Assembly: GCF_019186805.1 (NCBI RefSeq) | Contig: NZ_CP066783.1 | Coordinates: 4,291,501-4,355,500 of the forward strand | Length of the DNA stretch: 64,000 nt | Origin: Comamonas fluminis | GTDB lineage: Bacteria; Pseudomonadota; Gammaproteobacteria; Burkholderiales; Burkholderiaceae_C | Direction: 5' to 3' | Part shown: piece by piece, positions 32,597 to 42,622 of the stretch | Layout: each line of letters begins with the position of its first letter | Numbering within the stretch: the stretch's first letter is position 1 | Notes under the pieces: model-generated | Told to the model about the DNA's origin: nothing | Seen by the model: the letters and a program-made list of their open reading frames with translations, nothing else | The model's database searches: none | Translations under genes and position numbers: made by a program

Positions 32597-33445
32597 ATGA
32601 CCCAAGCCTATATTTTGACTCTATCCTGCCCAGACCGCCTGGGCCTGGTTCACGCCGTTTCGGGCTTTTTGCTCGAACAAGGCGGCAATATCGAAGAAGC
32701 TGCGCAGTACAACGACCCGGTAACCGGCCTGTTCTTCATGCGCGTGCAGTTTGCCTGCGACGGCAAAGACGCCACTTCCCTAAAGGCATCCGTTGCCGAA
32801 TTAGCTGACCAATATCAAATGAAGTGGAGTTTGCACTCCAAAGCAGAGCGGATGAACACCGTCATCATGGTCAGCAAGGAAGGCCACTGCCTCAACGATT
32901 TGCTGTTCCGCTGGAAGTCCGGCCTGCTGCCCATCGAAATCAAGGCGATCATCAGCAATCACCGCGAGTTCTATCAACTGGCCGCAAGCTACAACATCCC
33001 CTTCCACCACATTCCCGTCACTGCCGCCACCAAGGCTCAGGCCGAAGAGCGACAGTACGAAATCATTCAGGAAGAAGGCGCAGAGCTGGTGATTCTGGCT
33101 CGATACATGCAAGTTCTCTCCAACGACCTGTGTCAAAAATTGTCAGGCCGTGCCATCAATATTCACCACAGCTTCCTGCCCAGCTTCAAGGGTGCCAAGC
33201 CCTACTACCAGGCACATGACCGTGGCGTGAAACTGATTGGCGCCACCGCCCACTATGTGACCGCTGACCTGGACGAAGGCCCGATCATCGAGCAGGACGT
33301 GGCCCGTGCCGACCACACCGACACCGTGGAAGACCTGACCTCGCGCGGGCGCGACACCGAAAGCCAGGTGCTGGCCCGTGCCGTGAAGTGGCACAGCGAA
33401 CGCCGCGTGATCCCCAACGGTCACAAGACCGTCGTGTTCCGCTAA
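32597..33445 (+). CDS. purU: Formyltetrahydrofolate deformylase
   Basis: The 282-residue enzyme hydrolyses 10-formyltetrahydrofolate to formate and tetrahydrofolate, balancing one-carbon pools and feeding purine synthesis by PurT. An N-terminal ACT domain (YILTLSCPDRLGLVHAVSGFL, residues 5-25 on) is followed by a formyl transferase domain with AIISNH, the Asn-His pair in NIHHSFLPSFKGAKPY and the catalytic Asp in DEGPIIEQDV. Length and order match PurU exactly. The frame stays open far upstream through the antisense strand of the PAS gene, but the ATG at 32597 begins the conserved sequence. Confidence 0.95.
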   Translation: MTQAYILTLSCPDRLGLVHAVSGFLLEQGGNIEEAAQYNDPVTGLFFMRVQFACDGKDATSLKASVAELADQYQMKWSLHSKAERMNTVIMVSKEGHCLNDLLFRWKSGLLPIEIKAIISNHREFYQLAASYNIPFHHIPVTAATKAQAEERQYEIIQEEGAELVILARYMQVLSNDLCQKLSGRAINIHHSFLPSFKGAKPYYQAHDRGVKLIGATAHYVTADLDEGPIIEQDVARADHTDTVEDLTSRGRDTESQVLARAVKWHSERRVIPNGHKTVVFR

Positions 33446-33476
33446 GCCTGCCTCAAGGCTTGGGAGCTTTTTCGGC

Positions 33477-34379
33477 ATGAGCAGCAGCCACAGCGCCTGG
33501 ACCAGCATCACGGCTCGGCGGATTCCGCCGATTCAGTGCTTGCTCACTTTCGAGGCGCTGGCGCGGCTGCGCTCGGTCACGCAGACGGCCGAGGAGCTGT
33601 GCGTCACGCCCAGCGCCGTCAGCCACCGCGTCAAGCAGCTGGAGCAGATTCTGGGCACACGCCTGTTTGGCCGGGCGGATTTTTCGCTGACGACCGATGG
33701 CAGCTCCTATCTGGCCCATGTGCGCGAAGGCCTGGGCGCCCTGCAGCGCTTTCCCGGCGCATCGGCCGCACCCGGACGCAGACGCCTGAAACTGGCCGTC
33801 ACCCCCACCTTTGCCCGCGTGATTCTGATTCCGCGCCTGCGGCAGTTCACCAAGGCCTATCCCGAAATCGATATTGCGCTGCAGGTCTCCATCCCGCTGC
33901 TGGATGTGATTGGCGAGGACGCCGATCTGATGGTGCGCTTTGGCGCTGGCCACTATGCCGATGTGGAGCATATCGAGCTGGCCCGCGACGCCATCACGCC
34001 TCTAGCTTCGCCCAGTTTCATCCGTGAACACGGCCCCTTCGAGCGCCCCGAAGACCTGGAAGGCATGCCACTGCTGCGCAGCCCGCTGGAGCCCTGGCGC
34101 ACCTGGTTTGCTGCCACAGGGCTGGACATGGCCGAGCCCAACGAAGGCTCGCAGTTCAACGATATCGGCCTGATGTGCGACGCCGCATCCGCCGGCATGG
34201 GCGTTGCCCTGGTACGCCACAAGCTGGGCGCGCCCTGGCTGGAAAACGGCACGCTGGTGCGCCTGTTCGACATAGACGCCCCCAGCCCCCACGCCCATTA
34301 CCTGTGCTGGAAGACCGGCATCATGGACCGCTGGGAATGCTCGGCCTTTGCCGAATGGCTGCACAAGTCCATGAGCTGA
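33477..34379 (+). CDS. LysR-type regulator, GcvA-like
   Basis: The 300-residue regulator has an N-terminal helix-turn-helix (LLTFEALARLRSVTQTAEELCVTPSAVSHRVKQLE) and an effector-binding domain with ADLMVRFGAGHY and GMGVALVRHKLG. The PPIQCLLTFEALARLRS opening is typical of the GcvA subgroup. It follows purU by 31 bases and may be transcribed with it, or may control the downstream binding protein gene. An 8-bp stem ending in T residues follows it inside a dispersed repeat. Confidence 0.88.
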   Translation: MSSSHSAWTSITARRIPPIQCLLTFEALARLRSVTQTAEELCVTPSAVSHRVKQLEQILGTRLFGRADFSLTTDGSSYLAHVREGLGALQRFPGASAAPGRRRLKLAVTPTFARVILIPRLRQFTKAYPEIDIALQVSIPLLDVIGEDADLMVRFGAGHYADVEHIELARDAITPLASPSFIREHGPFERPEDLEGMPLLRSPLEPWRTWFAATGLDMAEPNEGSQFNDIGLMCDAASAGMGVALVRHKLGAPWLENGTLVRLFDIDAPSPHAHYLCWKTGIMDRWECSAFAEWLHKSMS

Positions 34380-34384
34380 ACTGC

Positions 34385-34440
34385 TTCAAAAAGCATAGCT
34401 ATCAGCGCATTTTTTAAAAGGGCTTGAAGCCTTTTTTACC
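34385..34440 (+). repeat. Dispersed repeat with terminator hairpin after the LysR gene
   Basis: AAGCATAGCTATCAGCGCATTTTTT is followed by a stem AAAAGGGC/GCCTTTTT with a short loop and T run. The repeat family seems to supply the terminator here. Confidence 0.55.
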
Positions 34441-34615
34441 CATAGAGCACATCTTCAGCAAGACGACTTGCTCCATATCAAAACGAGCTGCACTCCTGAA
34501 GTCATAGCTGCCTAACGTCGCCCCTGTGCGACATAGCGGTGTTCCTCCTCATCTGCCTGACCACAGGCCTTGCCCACCATGGATGCACAACATTCATGAC
34601 AGCAGGAGGAGACCC

Positions 34616-35758
34616 ATGCATTTGCCACGCCCCAACACCCTTCAACACCTGCTGCAGGTGCTGGGTCTGAGTGCTGCACTGACCGCTGGCGCGGCATCGG
34701 CGCAGGAAGCGCTCATCATCGGCGCCAGCCTGCCGCTCAGCGGCTCACAGGCTGCTGCAGGCAAAGAAGGCCAGGCCATCATGCAGGCCCAGATTGACGC
34801 TTTCAACCGCGAAGGCGGTATCGGCGGGCGCAAGCTCACGCTCAAGCTTCTGGACGATGGCTATGACCCACAGCGCACCGCCACCAATACCCGGCTGCTG
34901 ACAGAGCAAGGTGCTGTGGCCCTGCTCAACTGCTGGGGCACTGCCAGTTGCGCCGCCATGCAGCCCGAGCTGGAACGCAGCCAGACGCCACTGATCGGCG
35001 CCATTGCCGGTGCGGGCGCGCTGCGCCAGCAACCGGGCCGCATGGCCTACCCGCTGCGCGCCACTACGCGCACCGAGATCAATGCCATGCTGCAGCAGAT
35101 TCAGACGCTGGGGCAATCGCAGGTGGCCATCGTCTATCAGCAAGACAGCTTCGGCCAAAGCAGCCTGGATGTGGCCCGCGCAGTGCTGAAAGAGCGCGGC
35201 ATGGGCGCTGCGCAAGAGCTGGCGATTGACGCATCAGGCAGCAATGCGGCAGCCCTTGCCCAGCAGCTGACGCAGGCCAGCCCTGCGCCTCAGGCCATCA
35301 TCGTGCTGGCCGGTGCATCTGCCACCGTAAGCCTGGTCACGCAGGCGCGCCTGGCCCAGCTGCAGCAGTCCATCTACAACCTGGCAGCACAGGCCAATCA
35401 GGCCGTGGTCAAGGGTCTGGGCAGCCACACCCGCAGTATCGTCTTCACAACGCTGGTGCCCAGCCCCTGGCGCAGCTCGGTGCCAGCAGTCAAGTCCTAT
35501 CAGCAGCTGCTGAGCGCCAGCGGCATGCCGCCGCCCTCGTATCTGGGGCTGGAGGTCTTTATCAACACCCACGCACTGCTGGAAGGGCTGCGCAAGGCTG
35601 GCCCCGGCGTGCAGCGCAGCACCCTGCCTGCCGCGCTGGAAGCACTGGGCGAGCTGCGCTACGGCCATATGCATGTGCGGCTGACCGCCCCGGCGCGCAC
35701 AGGCTCCAGCTATGTGGGCCTGGCCATGATTGACCAGTCCGGCCAGTTCCGCGAATAG
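34616..35758 (+). CDS. Orphan LivK-type ABC substrate-binding protein
   Basis: The 380-residue precursor has a signal peptide ending at ASAQEA (about residue 28) and the type I receptor fold: LIIGASLPLSGSQAAAGKEGQAIMQAQIDAFNREGGIGGRKLTLKLLDDGYDP. No permease or ATPase gene is near. AGGAGGAGA lies just upstream of the ATG, an unusually strong ribosome binding site. The ligand is probably an amino acid or aromatic acid, but this is only by family. The neighbouring LysR gene may regulate it. Confidence 0.87.
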   Translation: MHLPRPNTLQHLLQVLGLSAALTAGAASAQEALIIGASLPLSGSQAAAGKEGQAIMQAQIDAFNREGGIGGRKLTLKLLDDGYDPQRTATNTRLLTEQGAVALLNCWGTASCAAMQPELERSQTPLIGAIAGAGALRQQPGRMAYPLRATTRTEINAMLQQIQTLGQSQVAIVYQQDSFGQSSLDVARAVLKERGMGAAQELAIDASGSNAAALAQQLTQASPAPQAIIVLAGASATVSLVTQARLAQLQQSIYNLAAQANQAVVKGLGSHTRSIVFTTLVPSPWRSSVPAVKSYQQLLSASGMPPPSYLGLEVFINTHALLEGLRKAGPGVQRSTLPAALEALGELRYGHMHVRLTAPARTGSSYVGLAMIDQSGQFRE

Positions 35759-35840
35759 CGCATAGCAAAGCGCAAAACACTCTTGCGCGGTGTGGCATCC
35801 AGCATGGTTTTTTATAAAAACTGCCTCAACCCCAGTAAAT

Positions 35841-35886
35841 AAAAGCGGTTGCAGCTATCAAAATTGATAATCCTGCAATCGCTTTT
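35841..35886. terminator. Hairpin terminator made from a dispersed repeat
   Basis: AAAAGCGGTTGCAG pairs with CTGCAATCGCTTTT (one G-T mismatch) around a loop that itself holds TATCAA/TTGATA. It lies after the binding-protein gene and before glcD. Confidence 0.65.
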
Positions 35887-35946
35887 CAACGAATGCTGCA
35901 ATAAAGCTCACACCGCAGCGCGGGCGCATCCTCTACATTTGCAGAC

Positions 35947-37494
35947 ATGACGCCCGCCAGCACCTTCACCGATCTTGTCGCCACTTCCAGCGAGGCGGCC
36001 AACGCCGCGCACCGCCAGCCCGAGCTGTCCGAGCGCGCCCGGCGTCAGGCCGAGGTGCTGGCCGCCCTGCGCCCCCATGTGCCAGCGCATGCGCTGCTCT
36101 ACCAAAGCGAAGACACCACGCCCTATGAGTGCGACGGCCTCACGGCCTATCGCCAGCGCCCGCTGCTGGTCTGCCTGCCGGAGACTTATGCACAGGTGCA
36201 GGCCGTACTCAAGGCCTGCCACGCCATCAACGCGCCCGTGATTGCACGCGGCGCAGGCACGGGCCTGTCGGGCGGTGCCATGCCCCACCCCATGGGCGTG
36301 ACACTGTCGCTGGCCAAGTTCAACAAGATTCTGAATGTGGATGCCGCCAGCCGCACAGCCCTTGTGCAATGCGGCGTGCGCAACCTGGCCATCAGCGAAG
36401 CCGCTGCACCCTACGGCCTGTATTACGCGCCTGACCCCAGCAGCCAGATCGCCTGCACGATTGGTGGCAACGTGGCCGAAAACTCGGGCGGCGTGCACTG
36501 CCTGAAATACGGGCTGACGGTGCACAACGTGCTCAAAGTGAAGGGCTTCACCATCGAAGGCGAGCCTGTGGAGTTCGGCTCGGATGCCCTCGATGTGCCG
36601 GGCCTGGACCTGCTGGCCATCATGATCGGCAGCGAAGGCATGCTGGCCGTGGTCACCGAAGTCACCGTCAAGCTCGTACCCAAGCCCCAGCTGGCGCGCT
36701 GCATCATGGCCAGCTTTGACGATGTGCGCAAAGCGGGCGATGCCGTGGCCGCCGTCATTGCCGCAGGCATCATTCCCGCAGGTCTGGAAATGATGGACAA
36801 GCCCATGACTGCCGCCGTGGAAGACTTTGTGCGTGCAGGCTATGACCTCACCGCCGAGGCCATTTTGCTGTGCGAGAGCGACGGCACGCCTGAGGAAGTG
36901 GAAGAAGAAATCGCCCACATGAGCCAGGTGCTGCGCAACGCTGGCGCCACAGCCATCACGGTAAGCGAGAGCGAGGAAGAGCGCCTGCGCTTCTGGAGCG
37001 GGCGCAAGAACGCCTTCCCCGCCAGCGGCCGCATCAGCCCCGACTACATGTGCATGGACTCCACCATTCCGCGCAAACGCCTGGCCGACATCCTGCTGGC
37101 CATTCAGGAGATGGAAAAGAAATACCAGCTGCGCTGCGCCAACGTGTTCCACGCAGGCGATGGCAACCTGCACCCGCTGATTCTGTTTGATGCCAACAAC
37201 CCCGACGAACTGCACCGCTGCGAACTGTTCGGCGCGGACATTCTGGAAACCAGCGTACAGATGGGCGGTACGGTGACGGGCGAGCACGGCGTGGGCGTGG
37301 AAAAGCTCAACAGCATGTGCACCCAGTTCACGACGGCCGAAAACGCCCAGATGTTTGCGCTCAAGGCTGCGTTTGACCCGCAGGCCCTGCTCAACCCAGG
37401 CAAGGTAATCCCCACGCTTAACCGCTGTGCCGAATACGGCAAGATGCTGGTGCGCGGCGGGCAGATCAGCCACCCCGATCTGCCACGTTTTTAA
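35947..37494 (+). CDS. glcD: FAD-linked oxidase, glycolate oxidase GlcD-type
   Basis: The 515-residue flavoenzyme has the PCMH FAD-binding domain (about residues 75-255) with ARGAGTGLSGGAMPHPMGVTL and DPSSQIACTIGGNVAENSGG, and the C-terminal FAD-oxidase domain with VFHAGDGNLHPLILFD and MGGTVTGEHGVGVEKL. In Escherichia coli GlcD works with GlcE and GlcF to oxidise glycolate; here neither follows, since the next gene is the converging D-serine dehydratase remnant. It may act as a D-lactate or 2-hydroxy-acid dehydrogenase alone, or its partners lie elsewhere. Confidence 0.87.
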   Translation: MTPASTFTDLVATSSEAANAAHRQPELSERARRQAEVLAALRPHVPAHALLYQSEDTTPYECDGLTAYRQRPLLVCLPETYAQVQAVLKACHAINAPVIARGAGTGLSGGAMPHPMGVTLSLAKFNKILNVDAASRTALVQCGVRNLAISEAAAPYGLYYAPDPSSQIACTIGGNVAENSGGVHCLKYGLTVHNVLKVKGFTIEGEPVEFGSDALDVPGLDLLAIMIGSEGMLAVVTEVTVKLVPKPQLARCIMASFDDVRKAGDAVAAVIAAGIIPAGLEMMDKPMTAAVEDFVRAGYDLTAEAILLCESDGTPEEVEEEIAHMSQVLRNAGATAITVSESEEERLRFWSGRKNAFPASGRISPDYMCMDSTIPRKRLADILLAIQEMEKKYQLRCANVFHAGDGNLHPLILFDANNPDELHRCELFGADILETSVQMGGTVTGEHGVGVEKLNSMCTQFTTAENAQMFALKAAFDPQALLNPGKVIPTLNRCAEYGKMLVRGGQISHPDLPRF

Positions 37495-37509
37495 GCAGTG
37501 GCTTGGCGC

Positions 37510-38846
37510 TTATGCAGAGAGATTGAGAGCCTGGCCCCGCGCCAGAAACTTGGCATATTCCTCATCCGGCACAAACAAGCCGCCCGTGGTCCAGACAATA
37601 TGCGTGGCGTTTGCCATATGCGGCAGCAAATTCTGGCGCTGCAGATAGTCCTGCCCCGCAGCGCTTCCCAGCAAGGCACGCGGGCCGCTAAAGCCTGCCG
37701 CCGCCGATGGCTCGATCTGCAAGCCCTCGGTTTGCTGCAGCAGGGCTAGGTGGCTAAACAGCGTCTCGTCTTCCACCGTGAACACCCCGCCCAGAAAACC
37801 GCGCACCACATCGGCAGCCAGCTCTGATGCGGCAGGCACGGCCAGGCCATCGGCTTCGGTCTGGTTGCTCAAGCCCAGCTCATAGACCGATGGATGCTGC
37901 GCCATGCCGGGCAAGGCGGCCGTGCCCGCCAGCATTTCCACCATAAAGCAAGGCGACTGCACGGGCTCGGCAAAAAAGCAGTGCACGTTCGCACCAAAGG
38001 CCTGCTGCAAGCCCAGCGCCACACCACCAGGTGCGCCACCCACGCCGCAAGGGATATAGACAAACAAAGGATGATTTTCATCCACAACGCGCTTGTGCTC
38101 AGCGAGTTGCGCTACCAGATACGGAGCAGAAGCCGCATAGCCCAGCAGCAGAGACAGCGAATGCTCGTCATCCACAAAATGACAATGCGGGTCTTGCTCG
38201 GCCAGCGCACGGCCTGGGCATAGTCGCCCTCGTGCTCCACCACATCCACGCCACGTGCACGCAGGCGCTGCTTTTTCCATTCCTTGGCATCAGACGACAT
38301 ATGGACCGCCGCCTTGAAACCCAGGGCAGATGCCATGACGCCAATCGACAGGCCCAGATTGCCGGTGGAACCCACCGCCACCTGATACTGGGCAAACACG
38401 GCACGCGCCTGCGCGCAAGCCAGTTGCGTGTAGTCGCCATCAGCCAGCAAGCCATGCTGCTGCGCGACCTGCTCGGCATATTCCAGCACCTCATGCACGC
38501 CGCCGCGTGCCTTGACCGAGCCAGCCACCGGCAGGCTGTGATCGGCCTTGACCCACATATGGCCCATGGCCTCAGGCAGGCCCAGCGACTGCTGCATGGC
38601 AGGCACGGCCAGCAAATCAGACTCGATGCGCCCCTCAGAGGCTTGCAGTTCAGGGAACAGCACTTTCAGCAGCGGCGCAAAGCGCGCCAGCCGGTCCACG
38701 GCCTGCTGAACCTGGTCCGTGCTCAGCGCTTGCGTCGATTGGCAATGCTCGGTGCGACCGGCCCAGAAGGCTGGCTTGGCCTGACGCAGTGCGTCCACGG
38801 CCTGCTGGGTCAGTTGCGAGCGGGATGAGGCTTCAATACTTGGCAT
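37510..38846 (-). pseudogene. dsdA: D-serine ammonia-lyase gene broken by a frameshift
   Basis: Two overlapping frames encode the two halves of a PLP-dependent D-serine dehydratase. The N-terminal part (38846 to about 38210) has [18 protein letters not shown] with the PLP Lys, and [29 protein letters not shown]. The C-terminal part (about 38210 to 37510) continues with [38 protein letters not shown] and [10 protein letters not shown]. The break is near 38205-38215, at a single GCCGTGC where a working gene would be expected to have two related copies about 13 bases apart, so deletion between short direct repeats is likely. Apart from that break all motifs are intact, so the lesion is recent, or it is a sequencing error. 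Confidence 0.85.
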
Positions 38847-38901
38847 GATGGCGGGATTCAGATCAACGGCCTGCATGGTAGCGAGCTGTGAGAAACACAT
38901 C

Positions 38902-39444
38902 ATGAGTCCAGTATTTCTTCAGGCGGTAGAGCAGCTCAAGGAGTGGATAGCAGCAGGCTCGGTAGACCTCACACGCCAGCAGGTGCGCAAAGGCGTGATG
39001 CACAGCAGCACCGAAACGCTGCGTTTCAGAGTCAAGTCTTTGTCTGAAGCCGAGCTGCAAGACATCAACCAGCTGTGCCCGGAACCTCTGCCTCCCGCCT
39101 ACTTTCACTTTCTGCGTGAGGTGGGTTGCGGCGAGTTCTTCATCGACGAACTTCGCGCGGCCTTTGACATCTTTGGCCTTGATGAACTGCACCAGGCCGC
39201 AAGCCATATCGCTCAGGAAATCGCCGAAGAAGATGAGCCCACTGTGGACAGCTTCTTTATGATCGGTGTGCACAACAGCATGGGCGACTGGATGGGTTTT
39301 TGCACCTCCAGAAAGGAGGCGGACAACTACGAGGTCTTCAACCACGAAGTGCCGATCTACTGCTACGCCGAAGACGCCTTCTGGAAGAACTTTGAAGACT
39401 GGGTGATTGCCGCTGTCAAAAGCAAGGGGCAGGAGACTTTGTAA
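38902..39444 (+). CDS. SMI1/KNR4 (SUKH) family protein
   Basis: The 180-residue cytoplasmic protein has the SUKH fold signature around [20 protein letters not shown] (about residues 68-87) and later [36 protein letters not shown]. Members of this superfamily often act as immunity proteins against polymorphic toxins, but no toxin gene is visible nearby, so a solitary or housekeeping role is equally possible. It is divergent from the dsdA remnant, with 55 bases between the starts. Confidence 0.8.
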   Translation: MSPVFLQAVEQLKEWIAAGSVDLTRQQVRKGVMHSSTETLRFRVKSLSEAELQDINQLCPEPLPPAYFHFLREVGCGEFFIDELRAAFDIFGLDELHQAASHIAQEIAEEDEPTVDSFFMIGVHNSMGDWMGFCTSRKEADNYEVFNHEVPIYCYAEDAFWKNFEDWVIAAVKSKGQETL

Positions 39445-39480
39445 GTCTGCTGCCCCTTTTCAACACGCACTGCCGCCCGA

Positions 39481-42400
39481 TCAGGCCTGCGCTATTTCTC
39501 GCCGGTAACCCAGTCGGTACAGCAGCGGCAACACCAGCAGCGTCAACGCCGTGGAAGACAGAATGCCGCCGATCACCACCGTGGCCAGCGGTCGCTGCAC
39601 CTCGGCACCCGTGCCCGTGGCAATCGCCATGGGCACAAAGCCCAGCGAAGCCACCAGCGCCGTCATCAGCACAGGGCGCAGACGGGTCAGCGCACCTTCC
39701 GTCACGGCCTGCTCCAGCCCCATGCCCTGCTCACGCAGCGAGCGGATATAGGAAATCATCACCAGACCGTTGAGCACGGCCACGCCGCACAGTGCAATAA
39801 AGCCAATGGCCGCCGAGATAGACAGCGGAATGCCGCGCAACCACAGCGCCACAATGCCGCCCGTCAGCGCAAACGGAATGCCGGTAAAGACGATCAAGCC
39901 ATCCTTGACGTTGCCGAACATGGCAAACAGCAGCGTGAACACCAGCGCCAGAGCCACGGGCACCACAATCATCAGGCGCTGGCGTGCGGACTCCAGGCTC
40001 TCGAACGTGCCGCCCCAACGCGTCCAGTAGCCCGATGGCAGTTGCACGCCCTCCAGTGCCTGCTGGGCATCCGCCACAAACGAGCCCATATCCCGCCCGC
40101 GCACATTGGCGCTGACGACGATGCGGCGCTTGCCGTCTTCACGGCTGACCTGGTTGGGGCCCGGCGCCAGCTCTACCGAAGCGATGGTGGACAGCGGCAC
40201 AAAGCCCTGGCGTGCATCGCCCACACGGGGCAGCGCCACGGGCAGGCGACCAATGCCGTCCATATCGTTGCGCAGCACCTCGGGTAGGCGCACCTGGATG
40301 TCGAAGCGGCGGTCGCCCTCGAACACGGTTCCCGCCTCACGACCGCCGAGCGCTGTACTGATGGCGTCCTGCACATCGCCCATATTCAGTCCGTAGCGCG
40401 AGGCTTTTTCACGGTCAATCTGAATCGTCAGCATGGGCAGGCCCGTGGTCTGCTCGACCTTGACTTCCGATGCACCGGGAATCTTTTGCAGCATGGCCGC
40501 CACGCTTTGCGCGGACTTCTCCAGCACCTGCATATCGTCGCCAAAGATCTTGATAGCCACATCGCTGCGCACACCAGAAATCAGTTCGTTGAAGCGCAGC
40601 TGAATCGGCTGCGAGAACTCGTAGTTGCTGCCGGGAATCTTCTCAACAGCCTCTTGCACAGCCGCCAGCAGATCGTCACGCGAACGTGATGGATCTGGCC
40701 ACTGGTCACGCGGTTTAAGCATGATGTAGCCGTCCGAAATATTGGGCGGCATGGGGTCCGAGGCAATCTCGGCCGTGCCGGTGCGCGCAAACACGCGCTC
40801 GATCTCGGGGAACTGGCGGGTCAGTTCGCGCTCCAGTTGCATCTGCATTTCCACTGACTGCGTGAGACTGGTGCCGGGAATGCGCAGCGCCTGAATCGCA
40901 AAATCGCCTTCATTCAGATTGGGCGCAAACTCGCTGCCCATGCGGGTTGCCAGCAGCAGACTCAAGGCGACAACCACGCTGGCCGCCGTCAGCACCACAG
41001 CAGGCGCATGCATGACCTTTTCCAGCACCGGCGCATAAGCGTGGCGCGCCCAGGTCATGAGGCGGTTTTCTTTTTCTGCCACCTTGTCGCCCATGAACAG
41101 CGCAATCGCAGCCGGGATAAAGGTGATGGACAGCAGCATGGCCCCCAGCAGCGCAATCACTACCGTCAGCGCCATGGGGTGGAACATCTTTCCCTCCACG
41201 CCAGTCAGCGCAAAGATGGGCAGGTACACCACCATGATGATGAGCTGGCCGAACAGCAGCGGACGGCGTGCTTCTTTGGCAGCGGCAAACACTTCTTCAA
41301 AGCGTTCGCTGCGTGTCAGCGGCCGCCCTGCAGCAGCTTGCGCATGGGACAGACGCCGCACGCAGTTCTCCACAATCACCACCGCACCGTCGATGATGAT
41401 GCCGAAATCCAGTGCCCCCAGGCTCATCAGATTGGCGCTGACGCGCAGTTGCACCATGCCCGTAAAGGTGAACAACATGGACAGCGGAATGATGAGCGTC
41501 GTGATCAGGGCAGCCCGCAGATTGCCTAGGAAGAGGAACAGGATGACCACTACCAGCGCTGCGCCTTCCACCAGATTCTTCTTCACTGTGGCAATGGCCT
41601 TGTCCACCAGATTCGTACGATCGTAAACGGTGACGGCTTTCACCCCTTGCGGCAGGCTTTTGTTGATCTCCTGCATACGCGCATGCACGGCCTGCGATAC
41701 CGAACGGCTGTTCTCGCCAATCAGCATAAAGACGGTGCCCAGCACCACTTCGCGCCCGTTATCGGTGGCCGCACCTGTGCGCAGTTCGCGGCCCAGCTCC
41801 ACATCGGCCAGATCACGCACGCGAATCGGCTGGCCCTGGGCCGTGCCGACAATGACTTCACGGATATCGGCAATGCCGTGGACCTGGCCCGGTGCACGGA
41901 TCAGGTACTGCTCGCCCTGGCGCTCGATATAACCAGCGCCAACGTTGGCATTGTTGCGCTCCAGCGCCGTCACGATCTCGGCCAGAGTGATGCCGTAGGC
42001 AAGCAGTTTTTCTGGCTTAGGCGCAACCAGATATTCCTTGGCAAAGCCGCCAATGGAGTTGATCTCGGTCACGCCGGGCACGTTGCGCAGCTGGGGCTTG
42101 ATGACCCAGTCCTGAATCTCGCGCAGGTCCATGGGCATGTAGGCAGAGCCATCGGGCTTTTTAGCGTCGTCATCGGCTTCCACCGTCCACAGATAGATTT
42201 CGCCCAGGCCTGTGGAGATCGGGCCCAGCGTGGGCGTCACGCCTTGCGGCAGCGCATCACGCGCCTGCTGCATGCGCTCATTGACCAGCTGGCGGGCAAA
42301 GTAGATATCCGTGCCGTCCTTGAAGACCACGGTGACTTGCGACAGGCCATAGCGCGACAGCGAACGTGTCTGCTCCAGATGGGGCAGGCCAGCCATCACG

Positions 42401-42612
42401 GTCTCGACCGGAAAGGTCACGCGCTGCTCGGTCTCCAGCGGCGAATAGCCTGGCGCCGAGGTGTTGATCTGCACCTGCACATTGGTGATGTCAGGCACAG
42501 CATCAATGGGCAGGCGCTGGTAGTTGTAGATGCCAAGGCCTATCAGCGCGATGGTGGCCAGCATGACCAGCCAGCGCTGTGCAATGGCAAAGCGGATGAT
42601 GCGCTCAAACAT
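39481..42612 (-). CDS. czcA: Heavy-metal RND efflux pump inner-membrane subunit, CzcA type
   Basis: The 1043-residue RND protein has 12 expected membrane helices and two large periplasmic loops. The fourth helix carries DFGIIIDGAVVIVEN, which fits the HME1 consensus for Co, Zn and Cd export (DFG...DGA...VEN), and not the Cu/Ag form. It forms a tripartite proton-driven pump with the adaptor and outer-membrane genes directly upstream in the same operon (10-base and 12-base gaps). The start MFERIIRFAIAQRWLVML is standard for the family. Confidence 0.93.
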   Translation of the reverse strand: MFERIIRFAIAQRWLVMLATIALIGLGIYNYQRLPIDAVPDITNVQVQINTSAPGYSPLETEQRVTFPVETVMAGLPHLEQTRSLSRYGLSQVTVVFKDGTDIYFARQLVNERMQQARDALPQGVTPTLGPISTGLGEIYLWTVEADDDAKKPDGSAYMPMDLREIQDWVIKPQLRNVPGVTEINSIGGFAKEYLVAPKPEKLLAYGITLAEIVTALERNNANVGAGYIERQGEQYLIRAPGQVHGIADIREVIVGTAQGQPIRVRDLADVELGRELRTGAATDNGREVVLGTVFMLIGENSRSVSQAVHARMQEINKSLPQGVKAVTVYDRTNLVDKAIATVKKNLVEGAALVVVILFLFLGNLRAALITTLIIPLSMLFTFTGMVQLRVSANLMSLGALDFGIIIDGAVVIVENCVRRLSHAQAAAGRPLTRSERFEEVFAAAKEARRPLLFGQLIIMVVYLPIFALTGVEGKMFHPMALTVVIALLGAMLLSITFIPAAIALFMGDKVAEKENRLMTWARHAYAPVLEKVMHAPAVVLTAASVVVALSLLLATRMGSEFAPNLNEGDFAIQALRIPGTSLTQSVEMQMQLERELTRQFPEIERVFARTGTAEIASDPMPPNISDGYIMLKPRDQWPDPSRSRDDLLAAVQEAVEKIPGSNYEFSQPIQLRFNELISGVRSDVAIKIFGDDMQVLEKSAQSVAAMLQKIPGASEVKVEQTTGLPMLTIQIDREKASRYGLNMGDVQDAISTALGGREAGTVFEGDRRFDIQVRLPEVLRNDMDGIGRLPVALPRVGDARQGFVPLSTIASVELAPGPNQVSREDGKRRIVVSANVRGRDMGSFVADAQQALEGVQLPSGYWTRWGGTFESLESARQRLMIVVPVALALVFTLLFAMFGNVKDGLIVFTGIPFALTGGIVALWLRGIPLSISAAIGFIALCGVAVLNGLVMISYIRSLREQGMGLEQAVTEGALTRLRPVLMTALVASLGFVPMAIATGTGAEVQRPLATVVIGGILSSTALTLLVLPLLYRLGYRREIAQA

Positions 42613-42622
42613 TCAGCGCCCC

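Noticed and set aside
35908..37473. A 521-codon minus-strand open frame opposite glcD
   Set aside because: glcD carries intact FAD-binding motifs on the plus strand; the opposite frame has no family signature.
38845..38901. N-terminal extension of the SMI1/KNR4 protein from 38845
   Set aside because: It would overlap the start of the divergent dsdA remnant and lacks a ribosome binding site; the ATG at 38902 gives the family length.
39444..39480. Possible terminator between the SMI1/KNR4 gene and czcA
   Set aside because: The short gap has a CCCCTTTT tract but no stem of convincing length.
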